Positions 32,701 to 41,481 of a stretch of DNA of 64,000 nt are shown here, piece by piece. The DNA comes from CAZAYY01 sp964489525 (GTDB lineage: Bacteria > Chloroflexota > Anaerolineae > Anaerolineales > JABWBV01), in the NCBI GenBank assembly GCA_964489525.1, contig CAZAYY010000003.1:1-64000 (forward strand), given 5' to 3'. The notes beneath the pieces were generated by a model. That model searched no databases and was not told the origin of the DNA. It saw only the letters and a program-made list of their open reading frames with translations. The translations under genes were made by a program, and so were the position numbers. The number at the start of each line of letters is the position of its first letter. Within the stretch, counting starts at the first letter, position 1.

Positions 32701-35700
32701 GGCTCATATACCCCATCGGCGAACATATCCTCAAACTTGAAGCCGTGGAAAGAACCGGGGATGTAGTTGCCCCACATTAACCGCTCACCCACCACAACAT
32801 ATTCGTGAATCGAATCGTTATGGTTGATTTGTTCCGCCAATGCCACCAGTTCAATCCCAAAGGTCACGGTAATCACCCGAGAAATGGGCGTGCTGGGCTG
32901 CCAGGGCGAAGCCAGCAGTTCAGTAACCGTGTAAACCCCCGGGCGCAAGCCGGCAAAGTCAAAGAAGCCCATCGCATTGGTGGTCGCGGTCATCACTTCA
33001 CTGCCGCCCGTTAATTTGAAAACAATCCCCTGAACCGGCGGCTCGGCTTCCGGGTTCCATGCGCCATCGCCGTCCTCGTCTTCAAACTTGAAGCCATGTA
33101 TTGAACCCGTGATGTAGTTGCCGAAGTTAAAGCCGGTCAGGTCCATGCTTTCGGGGACCTCAACCACAAGGGCAGGGCAGGCTATCGGATAACTGCACGC
33201 CCAACCCGCAGGCAGCTCTTCCACAAGGGCGTACGTGCCAGGCAAAAGTGTGTGGAACTGGTAGAAGCCGTTCTCGTCGGTTTGAGCCACATCCACCAAC
33301 ACGTCAAACCCTTCGCCCCCATACAGACGGATTTCCCAATCTTGAATGGGCGGCTCACCATCATCCCAAACCCCATCGCCATCCAGGTCGGCCCACTTGT
33401 AGCCGCTCAGGGTGCTGTAGCGATAATTGCCAAATATCAGTTCAGCGCCAACCACTTGCTCAAAGCGCGGGTCCCCTTCAAAAGCAGGCAGCCCGGCCTG
33501 GCCAGGGAAAGCCACGAGTTCAGTGCGGCTGGGCACAAACAGCTCGACTTCGCTGGAGGTGGTGGCCACCCAGCCATCGGGAACCATTTCTGCCAGGAAA
33601 TACAACCCGGGGTGCAGTCCTTCAAAATGGAGCGCGCCATCTGCCCCGGTAGTGGTGGTAAAGGTGCCCCACTGGCTGTAAAGGATAAATTCGACATCCT
33701 GCAGCGGATAATCACCCAGGGTGGGGCTGTAGATGCCGTCCTGGTCCACATCAAAATATTTAAACCCGTGCAGCGAGCCGGGGTAGGCATTGCCAAACTT
33801 CAGCTCATCCCCAACTACCAGTTCGTAGCGCGGGTCGCCATCAAATGCCGGAACGCCCGACTGCCCAGGGAAGGCCGTATATTCGATGCCGGTCTGAACC
33901 AGAATCCAGGTTTTGGTCATAGTGGTACCAAACCAGCCCTCAGGCAGGTCTTCCACCAGGTAATACCAGCCCGGCAGCAGTCCATCGAAATGGAACTGGC
34001 CATCTGCGCCCGTGGTGGAGGAAATGACCATCACATCGGGAATGTGGAGGTTGAAGGTCACACCCGCCAGGGGAGCATCCACTTCCGGGTCGTAAATGCC
34101 ATTCACGTTTCTATCTTCAAACTTGAAGCCATGAATGGAGCCAGGGATGACATTGCCAAAACGCAGTTCGTACAGTTTGACTTCGGTGCGCGGGTCGCCC
34201 GTATAGGCGGGCACACCCGATTGTTCGTAAAAGGCCACGTATTCCACCGCACTGGTGACGGTAAACACGCGGGTGACCGGGGTGGTGGGCACCCAACCCA
34301 ACGGAACATCCTCGGTGAGGGTATACACGCCAGGAGGCAGGTTCGGGAAATCAAACCGGCCGTCCTGGCCGCTGGTTGTGGTCAAAACCAGTCCGTTATC
34401 CCCTGCCAGGGTAAAAGACACACCCGGTAACGGTGGTTCGGCCTCTTCCAGGTCAAACCAGCCATCTGCGTCCAGGTCGTGCCATTTGAAGCCGTGAATC
34501 GAACTGGGGTAGAAGTTACCAAAATTAACTTCTTCCAGCAGTTGTCCGCTGGTAATGGTGACCGTGTGGGTGAGGGTGCCTGGGTAGCTCTGGCTCCACA
34601 GGTTGGGCAGCCCCTCGAAAACCACATAGGTGCCGGGCTGCAGTTCACCAAACTGGTAAAAACCGCTGGCGTTGGTGGTGGTGGTCAGCGCGCTGGCCGG
34701 GCTGCTGGCCGGGTACAGCCCGATGACCCAATTTTCCAGGCCGGGTTCGTCCCAATCCCACACGCCATCGGCGTCCAGGTCGTGCCACTTGTAGCCCGTG
34801 AGGCCGGAAGCGCGGGCATTGCCAAACATCAGTTCAGCGCCCAACAACACCTCATCGCGCAGGTCGCCCTCGTAAGCGGGAATGCCCGACTGGCCAGGGA
34901 AAGCGACAAACTCAATTCCGCTTGGAACCATGAACGAGAGCGTGTACGGCGTGGTGGCGGTCATGCCCGGCGGGACCATCTCTTCCAGGGTATATTCACC
35001 CGGCCACAGGTTAACAAACTCAAATTCGCCGTTTTCATCGGACCACCAGGAGAAGGTTTCGCCCTCTCCATCGCCGTTATAGTCGCCCGTTAATTGGAAC
35101 TCAATGCTTTCCATCGGTTGATCAACCGTGGGGCTGTAAATGCCATCGGCATCCACATCTTCAAACTTGAAGCCGTGGATGGAGCCGGGGATGACATTGC
35201 CAACCTTAAGGGAGGGTAGTTCAACTTCCACTTGCAAAGCCTCCGGCCCTAACCCAGCCTGGCCAGGATAGGCCACCCATTCTTGCCGGCTGCTCAGGAA
35301 GAAGTTGAATTCGGTAATAAATGAGGATATCTGCGACCCAGGCGGAACCACTTCTTTAAGGGTGTATTCGCCGGGATACAGGCCAGTGAAGTCAAATTCA
35401 CCATCCACGTCGGTGGTATGGGTCAGGGTGTCCCAAGCACCATCGCCGTCCACATCGCCGTGCAGCACAAATTCCACCCCCGGCCAGAGGGTATCCACAG
35501 TCGGGCTGTAGATGCCATCGCCATCGATATCGTGGAATTTCAAGCCATGAATCGAACCAGGAACGGTGTTGCCAAAGGCCAGACCCTGCCAGGGAGCCAC
35601 AATATATTCGTGCAGTTCGTCGTTGTAGTTTGTTTGCTCAGGCACGCCCACCCATTCTTGCCCGCTTTCCACGTAAATGGTGCGGGTGAGTGGTGTGGTG

Positions 35701-38700
35701 GGGATGGTTCCAGACAGCACAATTTCCGTCACGGTGTACCACCCAGGGTGCAGGCCGGCAAAGTCTACAAAGCCGAGGTTGTTAGTCTCGTTTTGCAGGG
35801 TGTCCAGGTCGCCATCACCGTCCACATCACCCACCAGCTCAAACAACACGGCTTCTGCAAATGGAATGTCGAGTGGGTCACCCGTGTACGGATTCGTGGG
35901 GCTGTACCAACCATCCGCGTTCACATCTTCAAACTTGAAGGGGTGGATGGAACCGGGGATGAAGTTGCCAAAATCCACTGGCTTGACCACCTGGCGGCTG
36001 TGGGTGATTTGGATGGTGTAAGAAATCGATGTGGAATGGTCCCAACCAGGCAGCATGCCCTCGGTAACCACATACTCACCGGGCAGCAGGTTGGTAAAGG
36101 AATACCAGCCTTCTTCAAAGACCAGAGGACGGGCTTTGGCCAGGGTAAGCATGCCAAAGCCATCCTGGTTCACCAGGTCCACCAGCGAAATGCTCAAGCT
36201 GCTCTCCAGGAAACGCGCCGGCAGCCAGAGCAGGCCATCCGGCGGGAAATTGGCGGATGGCGGGATGTGCCATTCCAGATGCAGCGGGCCGGGGTTGGCA
36301 AAACCGTTTCCACCCCGCTGAACTTCAAAGAAGATATCAAAAAAGCTGTCAATTTGCAGCGAACCGCCCACATTGGTAACGGTAATAATGCCCGTGGAAG
36401 GCGTGGAAGGCACGGTGGAGCTGATGCCGCGCACGGTCAAGGTGAGCGGCTCCAGGCTGATGGGGTCTGTGCCATAAAGCTCCATCGCGACCAACTCAAT
36501 GGGCAGGACATAAGTTTCCCCTTCTGGAACTGCGGCCGGGCGGCCGTACACATCCAACAGCGAGAAGGTATGCCCCAGGCTGCTGTATGGATGCCCAAAA
36601 GAGATGGCCCCGCCGCTGCCGCCGCCAAAGCTGGCCGATTTCGGCCCACCTGTACGGTTGATACCAGGCTCGTTTTCTTGCCAATCTAACTGCCATTCCC
36701 AGGGGAAGTGCAGGGTGATGCGCTGCATGTAATCATATTCGTACCACCAGTTCCAACCAAGCATAGGCCGGGTTGTGGTGGTCAGCACAAGCTGCTGAGC
36801 AGAGTTGGTCAGGGTAATGGGCCAGCCATTGAGCGGGGGGTCATTCCAATCCAGGGTTCCGCTCCCGTCCAGGTCGTGGAACTTGCGGCCATAGATTTGG
36901 CCGGGGACAAAGTTCCCAAAAGTCATGCGGACGGGGTCGAAGACTTCATGGCGCGGGTCACCCTCCCAAAGCCAGGCCTGGCCAGGGTAGGCCACCCATT
37001 CCTGCCCGCTTTCGACCAGAATTTGCGTACTGGGGGTGGTGGTCGGGAACGCCCAGGGCGGAACCACCTCTTGCAGGTAGTAACTGCCCGGGGGCAGCGC
37101 TTCAAAATGGAATTCGCCATCCCAATCCGTGACGGTTGTGGCCGAGAACGATCCCTGGGCAGTGGTCCCATTGAGAACAAACTGCACGCCACCCATGCCC
37201 ATTTCTCCACCCATGGAGGGGTGCGGGGTTTTCATGGTGGCTGTGGCATAGGTAGAGCCGCTCAACCCATCAAACGGGCCGCCGGAGGCACCCACAAAAT
37301 CAATCCGGTAGGTAATATCAAAGAAGCTGTCCACCTGCCAGTCGCCTTCCGGCAGTTGGGTCAGGGTGGTGTGCCCCGGGCTGGGTAAGCCGAAGTCTGT
37401 CCCGGCGGTGATGCGAAGCAGGTCAAAATCCGGGTCGCCCCCAACCTGGCCCTGGAGACGCATCAAATCCGAGGGAAAATCTTGAACCGGGCTGCCGCTA
37501 TGCGGGCCAGTGTGCATTTCCACCTGGATGGGCAGGTAAATGGGGCGCGAATACCCGGCCAGGCCGCCGGTTCCGCTCAACTCCAGGGTCAGCATGGCCT
37601 CAAAGGTGATGATCGTCCCGCTGAAAATGCCGCCGGAGGTTTCGTATACATTTTTATAGTAATCAAAGCTGGCAGGAATCTCGATGGAAGAGCCCCCAGG
37701 CAAGCCATCCAGAATCACCAGGGGCTGGTCTGGGGCGGTCTGGTAAGGGCAGTAGGTCAATGGAAACGGGATGATGCCATCATACTCCCAGGTCTGGCAC
37801 CACCAATACTGCCAGCGGCCATCGGCATTGTGGTCTTCAAATTTCACGCCGTGGATCGACCCCCCCACATAGTTGCCAAAAATAGCATCGGTGACTACCT
37901 GCCCGCTGTGGACGGTGATGACATACCCTGGGGCGTGTATCGGCCAGCTCTGCAGCCAGCCAGAACGAGATTCTTCAGTTATCGTGTAGGTTCCCGGCGG
38001 CACCTCTGTAAAGGTGTAATGGCCGGTCGGGCCGGTTTGTTCGCTGCGCGTTCCTGGGCCACCGCGCAAATCCAGCAGGGGTGCCGCATGGGGCTCCAGG
38101 TAAATGGTCCAACTGATGATACCCGGCTCGTTTCCGGCGGGTTGGCCGTCGGCGTTCAGGTCTTCCCATTTGAACCCACCCAAAGAAGCATACTGGAAAT
38201 AACCAGCGTCCAGGTTGTCGATAAACCCGGAACCCGAATACCCCAACAAAAACATTTTGTTGTCCAAATCCACATCACTATCCAAATGATCCGGGCCTGC
38301 ATCTTGGATGGTGGGCACAAAATCAGAAGGCGGAAAGACTTTGACAATATATGTTCCAGGGTCGGGCAGGGTAAAGGTGTAGTACCCGGCAGCGTTGGTT
38401 GTGGTCGTTGCAATCATTGTAGGCGAAAAACCATCATCGAACCAAAGCTCCAGGGGGACGCCCGGCAAGCCTGGCTCGTTGGGCCCCTGCAGGCCGTCGC
38501 CATCCCAATCGTGCCAGACAAAATTGCCCAACCCACCCGAAGGCGGCTGAGCCACATGGACGGATGCGGTTGCATTGTTATTTGTATAATCATTCTCTAA
38601 TTGGGAAGAAAAAATACCCACGGTGTTTACCAGGGTGGTGCTGGGAACTGCATTCGGGCTGATGATCACCGGCAGAACCACATACCCCGTTCCACCCGGT

Positions 38701-41084
38701 GGAATGGTGCGCAGCCGCCAGTTGGCTTCAGTACCATCTTCGGTAATATCCGCGACCGGGTAGTCGAAATCGGGCTGGAATGTGATGGCCGGATTCGCAT
38801 AAACTCCCGCAGGAAGAATATCCGAAATTTGAACGTCATAAGCCGTTTGGGTTGAGGTGTTTTCATAGTAAATCGTGAAATACATTTCCGAACCTGGCTC
38901 CACTTCGGTCTGGCTGGCGGTTTTATCCACCACCAGTTCTACGTCAGGTAGGTTGGGAACAACCACCAGCATATATTCCACTTCGGTGGCTATCGGACCG
39001 GCGACGGGCTCGTTTAGCGTCCCGGTATCCAACAGCATCGAATGATTTAAACCAACAAAAGGCGAAACCTCCGAAGCCGTGTTCACAAATCCAGGTATTC
39101 CCATCTGGGCATGGATCGTTTGGGCCGGGCCAACCGGGTAAACATCGTGCGAAAGGTAGCTGGCGTCATCGTGAACTCCTGGACCATAGCCGGTCTGCCC
39201 GGCGTGGGCCGGCATCATCACCCGGCCATACCAGCCGTTTACGGCACGGTCAAAAAACGGATCGCTGATCGATATGGAATCCAGGTCACCAACTTTACCA
39301 TAACCATTCAGGGTCACAAAATGGCCGCCCAGGCGCGACCAGGGCAGGTTCTCACGGTTGGGGGTGGTTTGTTGATAAAAGCCAAGCAGCAAAATGACAT
39401 CGGAACTTGCCGAAAGCCATTCGGCAAGATCGCCGTAGCCGGGCTGCTCGATCAGATAAACGGTATAAGAAAGTTCCTTCTGCAGTAAATAAGCCACCAC
39501 ACCGTCATACAAATCCTGAATATCCGTTCCCAGGGCGGTCATCCCTAGTGGGCCCATCAAAGATTCGATATACGGCGCGACATTGCCCGGGTTGTGGTCA
39601 TCCATTGCGTTCGGGATGGCAGTGACCAGGGGATAATTGTCATTGATCTCCGTGGGCGGCTTCGGATTGGGTTCGAATTTGCTGTCGAACCACCAGAAGG
39701 AATTGGCTACCGCCACCGGCCCGGCGGCCACGTATTTACCCAGGTCAAAGTTGTACCAACCGTTCAACTGGCGCTTCATGTCAAAATCGGGCACGCCATA
39801 GGGGGCGTAATCTTCCCAGCCCCAAGATTTCCAAAAGAAATCCGAATGGCCGCCAATGGACAAGATGACCTCGTGAGAAACCGATTCGCCCACCTGAAGC
39901 AGGCTGGCCAACCCATATTTCTGGGCACCGGCAATCTCCCCCGATACAATCGTATTTGGGCCAGGGCCGGCCAGGGCATCGTCTTCGACAGAAACGTGCA
40001 GGCCCACAGACGGGCGGCCCGTGTTGCAGCCCACAAAGCTGTCGAATCCAAAAACCCCGGCGGGATTGGCGTTATCGGTTTCGCCTGGCGCCACCGAACT
40101 GGCAAACCCGACAAACTCCCACATCCCCAGGTGGTTATCCACCGCCCAGGCGGTCATGTCATATTTGTAGGCTTCGTGGGTGGTTTCGGGTCGGGGCGGG
40201 TAATAGGTGGGGTCATACACCATTTTGACGCCGCCGTCATACCGGTCGCCCGGGTGGGCATGGAGAAATTGGAATAATTCCAGGTTGTTGAGGGCGGCGG
40301 TTCCAGTATTGGTGATGGTGTAGCGTTGCGACAGGATATAGCGCTCGCTGACGATTGGGTTGGGCATTTGCGGCGCCCGGCCCATGTCTACCCGAGTGTC
40401 AATCATCTTAAAATCAATTCGAATGGTGACATCCCCATTCGAAATGATGGAATATCCGGTATCGAGGCCAAACACCGGGTTGAGGGGGTCGTCCCAGCTT
40501 GAAAACGGCGAGACGACCTCAAAGGTCGAGTTGGTGGTGAAATCCGGGCAGACAAACCGGTTGCTCAGCCACATGGACTGCGGACTGCCTGCGTTCGGTC
40601 CCTGCTGAATGTTGGCTGTGCCCAACTCATCGTAGCGCAAGGCAGAGGCCCAATCCCCCGAAAGCATTTCGTGATTCAGGCCGTGATGGTTGTAGACCAT
40701 GATATCGGCATACCCGGCGGCATCCAGCGAAATATTCCAGAGGGGGTTGGTGAGCTTTCCTGCCGAGTTAGAGGGCAGCAGTGCATTGACCGCGTCCACA
40801 CCCCGCCCGGCTTCAACCTCCGGGCTGCGGACATCCACCCCGGCAGTGACATCCGAAGAAGCGGGCGAAACCGCTAAACCGGGCTCACTGGCCAGGGCCG
40901 CAGGCTGCACCGGGTCTGCAGAACGCTCCGACTGGGGGACTACGGCAACCGGAGCGGCTTCATCCGCAACCACAGTTGAGGTGACTTGCCCCAACATGGC
41001 CTGGGCGCCAACAACCGTTAACGCCAACAAGGCGCCTGCCAGCAAAAGAATCAGACCAATAGACTGCATTGCTTTTCTTGACAT
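26739..41084 (-). CDS. giant secreted repeat protein with SdrD/Cna-B-like domains and a degenerate C39-like domain
   Basis: A 4781-residue exported protein, the largest gene of the window. Residues 1-30 are a signal peptide (SRK, hydrophobic core, AQA). Residues 100-730 include a papain-fold C39-like domain in which the usual CGP reads AGP (A454 in AAGPVAVANSFWW). The histidine (H588, GGHFVTLNGYG) and aspartate (D608, SISISDPF) remain, so it should not cleave peptides. A DUF11-like domain follows (about 745-850). About 25 repeats of 100-250 residues (852-4172) have the pattern GSIHGFKFEDxxxDGxY, then FxxLxPGxYTxxExxPxGW, and end in FGN, as in SdrD B/Cna-B folds. The C-terminus has two TIG-like domains, a CARDB-like domain, an Ig-like domain, a PPC-like domain and the tail FLPILNR. 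AGGAGG lies eight bases before the ATG. Probably an adhesin or sheath component. No sortase motif is seen. Confidence 0.9.
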   Translation of the reverse strand: MSRKAMQSIGLILLLAGALLALTVVGAQAMLGQVTSTVVADEAAPVAVVPQSERSADPVQPAALASEPGLAVSPASSDVTAGVDVRSPEVEAGRGVDAVNALLPSNSAGKLTNPLWNISLDAAGYADIMVYNHHGLNHEMLSGDWASALRYDELGTANIQQGPNAGSPQSMWLSNRFVCPDFTTNSTFEVVSPFSSWDDPLNPVFGLDTGYSIISNGDVTIRIDFKMIDTRVDMGRAPQMPNPIVSERYILSQRYTITNTGTAALNNLELFQFLHAHPGDRYDGGVKMVYDPTYYPPRPETTHEAYKYDMTAWAVDNHLGMWEFVGFASSVAPGETDNANPAGVFGFDSFVGCNTGRPSVGLHVSVEDDALAGPGPNTIVSGEIAGAQKYGLASLLQVGESVSHEVILSIGGHSDFFWKSWGWEDYAPYGVPDFDMKRQLNGWYNFDLGKYVAAGPVAVANSFWWFDSKFEPNPKPPTEINDNYPLVTAIPNAMDDHNPGNVAPYIESLMGPLGMTALGTDIQDLYDGVVAYLLQKELSYTVYLIEQPGYGDLAEWLSASSDVILLLGFYQQTTPNRENLPWSRLGGHFVTLNGYGKVGDLDSISISDPFFDRAVNGWYGRVMMPAHAGQTGYGPGVHDDASYLSHDVYPVGPAQTIHAQMGIPGFVNTASEVSPFVGLNHSMLLDTGTLNEPVAGPIATEVEYMLVVVPNLPDVELVVDKTASQTEVEPGSEMYFTIYYENTSTQTAYDVQISDILPAGVYANPAITFQPDFDYPVADITEDGTEANWRLRTIPPGGTGYVVLPVIISPNAVPSTTLVNTVGIFSSQLENDYTNNNATASVHVAQPPSGGLGNFVWHDWDGDGLQGPNEPGLPGVPLELWFDDGFSPTMIATTTTNAAGYYTFTLPDPGTYIVKVFPPSDFVPTIQDAGPDHLDSDVDLDNKMFLLGYSGSGFIDNLDAGYFQYASLGGFKWEDLNADGQPAGNEPGIISWTIYLEPHAAPLLDLRGGPGTRSEQTGPTGHYTFTEVPPGTYTITEESRSGWLQSWPIHAPGYVITVHSGQVVTDAIFGNYVGGSIHGVKFEDHNADGRWQYWWCQTWEYDGIIPFPLTYCPYQTAPDQPLVILDGLPGGSSIEIPASFDYYKNVYETSGGIFSGTIITFEAMLTLELSGTGGLAGYSRPIYLPIQVEMHTGPHSGSPVQDFPSDLMRLQGQVGGDPDFDLLRITAGTDFGLPSPGHTTLTQLPEGDWQVDSFFDITYRIDFVGASGGPFDGLSGSTYATATMKTPHPSMGGEMGMGGVQFVLNGTTAQGSFSATTVTDWDGEFHFEALPPGSYYLQEVVPPWAFPTTTPSTQILVESGQEWVAYPGQAWLWEGDPRHEVFDPVRMTFGNFVPGQIYGRKFHDLDGSGTLDWNDPPLNGWPITLTNSAQQLVLTTTTRPMLGWNWWYEYDYMQRITLHFPWEWQLDWQENEPGINRTGGPKSASFGGGSGGAISFGHPYSSLGHTFSLLDVYGRPAAVPEGETYVLPIELVAMELYGTDPISLEPLTLTVRGISSTVPSTPSTGIITVTNVGGSLQIDSFFDIFFEVQRGGNGFANPGPLHLEWHIPPSANFPPDGLLWLPARFLESSLSISLVDLVNQDGFGMLTLAKARPLVFEEGWYSFTNLLPGEYVVTEGMLPGWDHSTSISYTIQITHSRQVVKPVDFGNFIPGSIHPFKFEDVNADGWYSPTNPYTGDPLDIPFAEAVLFELVGDVDGDGDLDTLQNETNNLGFVDFAGLHPGWYTVTEIVLSGTIPTTPLTRTIYVESGQEWVGVPEQTNYNDELHEYIVAPWQGLAFGNTVPGSIHGLKFHDIDGDGIYSPTVDTLWPGVEFVLHGDVDGDGAWDTLTHTTDVDGEFDFTGLYPGEYTLKEVVPPGSQISSFITEFNFFLSSRQEWVAYPGQAGLGPEALQVEVELPSLKVGNVIPGSIHGFKFEDVDADGIYSPTVDQPMESIEFQLTGDYNGDGEGETFSWWSDENGEFEFVNLWPGEYTLEEMVPPGMTATTPYTLSFMVPSGIEFVAFPGQSGIPAYEGDLRDEVLLGAELMFGNARASGLTGYKWHDLDADGVWDWDEPGLENWVIGLYPASSPASALTTTTNASGFYQFGELQPGTYVVFEGLPNLWSQSYPGTLTHTVTITSGQLLEEVNFGNFYPSSIHGFKWHDLDADGWFDLEEAEPPLPGVSFTLAGDNGLVLTTTSGQDGRFDFPNLPPGVYTLTEDVPLGWVPTTPVTRVFTVTSAVEYVAFYEQSGVPAYTGDPRTEVKLYELRFGNVIPGSIHGFKFEDRNVNGIYDPEVDAPLAGVTFNLHIPDVMVISSTTGADGQFHFDGLLPGWYYLVEDLPEGWFGTTMTKTWILVQTGIEYTAFPGQSGVPAFDGDPRYELVVGDELKFGNAYPGSLHGFKYFDVDQDGIYSPTLGDYPLQDVEFILYSQWGTFTTTTGADGALHFEGLHPGLYFLAEMVPDGWVATTSSEVELFVPSRTELVAFPGQAGLPAFEGDPRFEQVVGAELIFGNYRYSTLSGYKWADLDGDGVWDDGEPPIQDWEIRLYGGEGFDVLVDVAQTDENGFYQFHTLLPGTYALVEELPAGWACSYPIACPALVVEVPESMDLTGFNFGNYITGSIHGFKFEDEDGDGAWNPEAEPPVQGIVFKLTGGSEVMTATTNAMGFFDFAGLRPGVYTVTELLASPWQPSTPISRVITVTFGIELVALAEQINHNDSIHEYVVVGERLMWGNYIPGSFHGFKFEDMFADGVYEPEEGDRPLAGAEFDVYALGPGPMPSSALLDSETITPFIRLVSDSSGNFSVEGLAPGWYGIVEVSGGPGGEWYPSTEDTWLIGIFSRQEIATYEGQVVLPPGDPRVVIVAVEDYFIAFGNYRMATFDGYKWYDTNGNGIWDSDEPPIAGWVVTATKDSAGPVFTTTTDANGYYKFDLGPGDYLLQEALPDGWEQTYYNVSYGGLLDGVGAVTYIISSGQTMRFDWGNRELGEVTGFKWHDLNANGVWDTTEPPLSNVVIQMIRDDNEYVYNTLTDNGVYTFTNVVPGVYLLREIIPSPWQQSYPYILDGEETYVITVTAGASLDGYNFGNFIPGSIHGFKFEDMNGDGVYDAGDLPLEGVEFRVQRLGSNGLRLELPGIEISTLTGPDGEFDFPELIPGVYELAEVLPEGWLSTTPPITRTVVVTSNIEVVAIPGQSLIPGHTDHEEIVVPELLTFGNFKGGVIHGHKFGDRNGNGEWEPAQGEPGLSDWEIHLYKDGSLYLTTTTGANGAYSFNGLPLGVYTVTEVQQPGWQQTTPNPTQVYVTSSGQLFAQGLDFGNKPEDTSGVIVGFKFHDLNGDGEHQPLAGETGLEGFLIVAVNTATSHTYSAWTDENGAFAFIGLPPGEYLVKEIVPAGWALTTPTAPYVVDLAAGETESGLLFGNYKLGQLYGQKFEDLNGNGMRNAGEPGLNGWVIRLYTQAGQFITETETLDNDSDDDGLIDLETEAGWYSFHDLPQGSYFIVEVQQPGWVKTHPTTTGRSVVIGPSGTIISQGLDFGNFKLGELHGRKYEDLNGSGEWDPGEPGLNDWTIVLRNGQGQVLTTTTTMDMDLNGDNQIDPSTESGWYWFQNLPEGFYVLAEEQVAGWLQTEPANLTYSLAITRSGTIVDEGLDFGNFKLGAVHGQKFEDLNGNGQRDPGEPGMNGWVIRLVNESGVITETITMDMDMNDDGVIDPETEKGWYWFEGLYLGQYFVYELEKQGWMQTYPVTPSINSTAGHVLVIDHSGQVIVEGTDFGNFQRAELHGQKYLDINANGQRDANEPGLNNWTIILRDENGQEAARTTTMSMDLNQDQVINPVTEMGWYWFQGLPPGTYTLEEVLKPEWHQSAPAGGQHTVVVDESGMIVSQGLDFGNYVNGSIHLFKFLDGNGDGQYQPFNPINNLAGQDYPQPGVVFKLTGDVDGDGDLDTIEVASDAQGRVDFPDLHPGLYTIEEMIPAGMVSTTPANQPTLELVVHSGIEYVPFENWLDLPQTSPKHQVVISRLRYGNLWLGEISGYKFSDTNGNGRWDAGEPPLQGWVIFLDLNNNFLRDAGEPAALTGADGKYHFTGLKPGLYLVREVLQTGYKQTLPGSPDFGYPVYVFSSLEGGTIRTGLNFGNFPFNDQTQSPEISAYRPERMRSDTPVTMTVLGANFVPGQTGAFLRPVALDGRVASLIPLDTTVESPQLLKAEVEAGLEPGFYDLVVATAAGGSATWPAAFEVVAPAAPEVHEVTPPAGENDTPVIIDIYGAYFSDQVSVTLHLSGSQDITDTVVLVEPLVISSTLIRAVVPISIPVGLYDVTVTHVDPTPARDTVPLSGTLQGGYRALVPGTINDLVALHLRVLPHHPFEGDPDVRWRLTGFRKGGLSPLLNVPVEVVVYQFGAEERETVSYTLTAVIPQILPNSAFTVTVDWVPPNRGIVPAGTYLAVAQIDPVDGVVEVSSLNNRARHFVVVHPPRRDRIPPVVTDLLINEDAEETTSRDVVLSVNASDPDTLRSASGVVRAYFLEFIFDQNYGRWKLVQKSGWLDWTPTPLREWATFPWNLTPDAGIHYIQVWVADKAGNISEKPAEAFINLGIKALGDGSVLRTPVYLPTLPYLLAGQVHLFRLDLEQGEQVTLEVTSYGGNALVYVWAPDDGLVDNDESYNAVKTISFTAPEAGIYQVEIEGEINTYYQIAVGEGLAEASRAVDGEGRRGRLLPLTNSGDMPAAEVGVESAPSEESSFIIFLPILNR
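28569..38531 (-). repeat. array of about 25 SdrD B/Cna-B-like repeat units inside the giant gene
   Basis: About 10 kb codes for tandem units averaging 133 residues, all beginning with a Asp/Asn-rich loop such as DxNxDGxxDxxEPxL and ending in FGN. Three kinds can be told apart. Long 'GSIHGFKF' units contain VAFPGQSG and GDPR. Short 'GYKWxDxDGDGxWD' units form a second kind. A block of four consecutive units (encoded about 29.2-30.7 kb) carries an extra DMDLNxDxxIDPxTE loop before GWYWF. DNA identity between units is moderate, so the array is old or diversified rather than a fresh expansion. Confidence 0.85.
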
Positions 41085-41313
41085 TGGAAAAACCTCCTAT
41101 AAATCCTTAAAAATGCTGAGGATGATTGGTTTTAGCGGGGGAATAATCGAAGATGCGGAATAAAATTAAATTGTTTTTCGATAAATTATGATACAGGCGG
41201 CGGGCAGCCATGCACAATACATCCCAAACAACCCACTGCCTGCCCTGGCTTTTGGGTCAAGCCCAATCCAGGGAGAAATGACGATGCACCTACAATAAAA
41301 AGAACACAGTGAC
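41085..41313 (-). other. long structured 5' leader of the giant gene
   Basis: About 229 nt lie between the predicted start site and the ATG. The leader contains a nested hairpin near 41244-41275 (CCCTGG with CCAGGG, inner GGG with CCC) and a longer pairing GGCGGGCAG with CTGCCTGCC around 41195-41243. The end is A/T-rich with a strong Shine-Dalgarno. I do not recognise a known riboswitch class. Confidence 0.5.
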
Positions 41314-41320
41314 ATTCCAT

Positions 41321-41349
41321 ACTATAATGCAAGCTGAAATTTATGTCAA
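41321..41349 (-). promoter_or_regulatory. consensus sigma70 promoter of the giant gene
   Basis: On the minus strand TTGACA (41349-41344), 17 bases and TATAGT (41326-41321). The optimal spacing and near-perfect boxes predict strong constitutive transcription starting near 41313. Confidence 0.8.
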
Positions 41350-41416
41350 ACATGCCATTGGTACTATCCCCCTCACATAAAATTGAAACCAGCCACCTGA
41401 AGATTTAAGATTTAAG

Positions 41417-41451
41417 ATTTTGGCTTTAGGCCTATAGCCTCAAGCCAAAAT
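41417..41451 (-). terminator. probable terminator after the metalloprotease gene
   Basis: A 15-bp stem with one mismatch (41417-41431 with 41437-41451, 5-base loop) lies 31 bases after the stop codon at 41482. The following minus-strand sequence is A/U-rich (CUUAAAUCUUAAAUC) rather than a clean U run, so termination may be partial. Confidence 0.55.
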
Positions 41452-41481
41452 CCTCAAATCCGCCTCTCGAAAAAGACAGCC

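Noticed and set aside
28569..38531. Tandem DNA repeat expansion suggesting recent recombination or assembly error
   Set aside because: Units differ clearly in sequence and length, and the reading frame is intact through the whole array.
28245..40277. Many long plus-strand frames opposite the giant gene (for example 29367-30503 and 35418-36689)
   Set aside because: They are shadows of the repeat-coding strand: repetitive, without ribosome sites or family motifs, and compositionally mirror images of the real frame.
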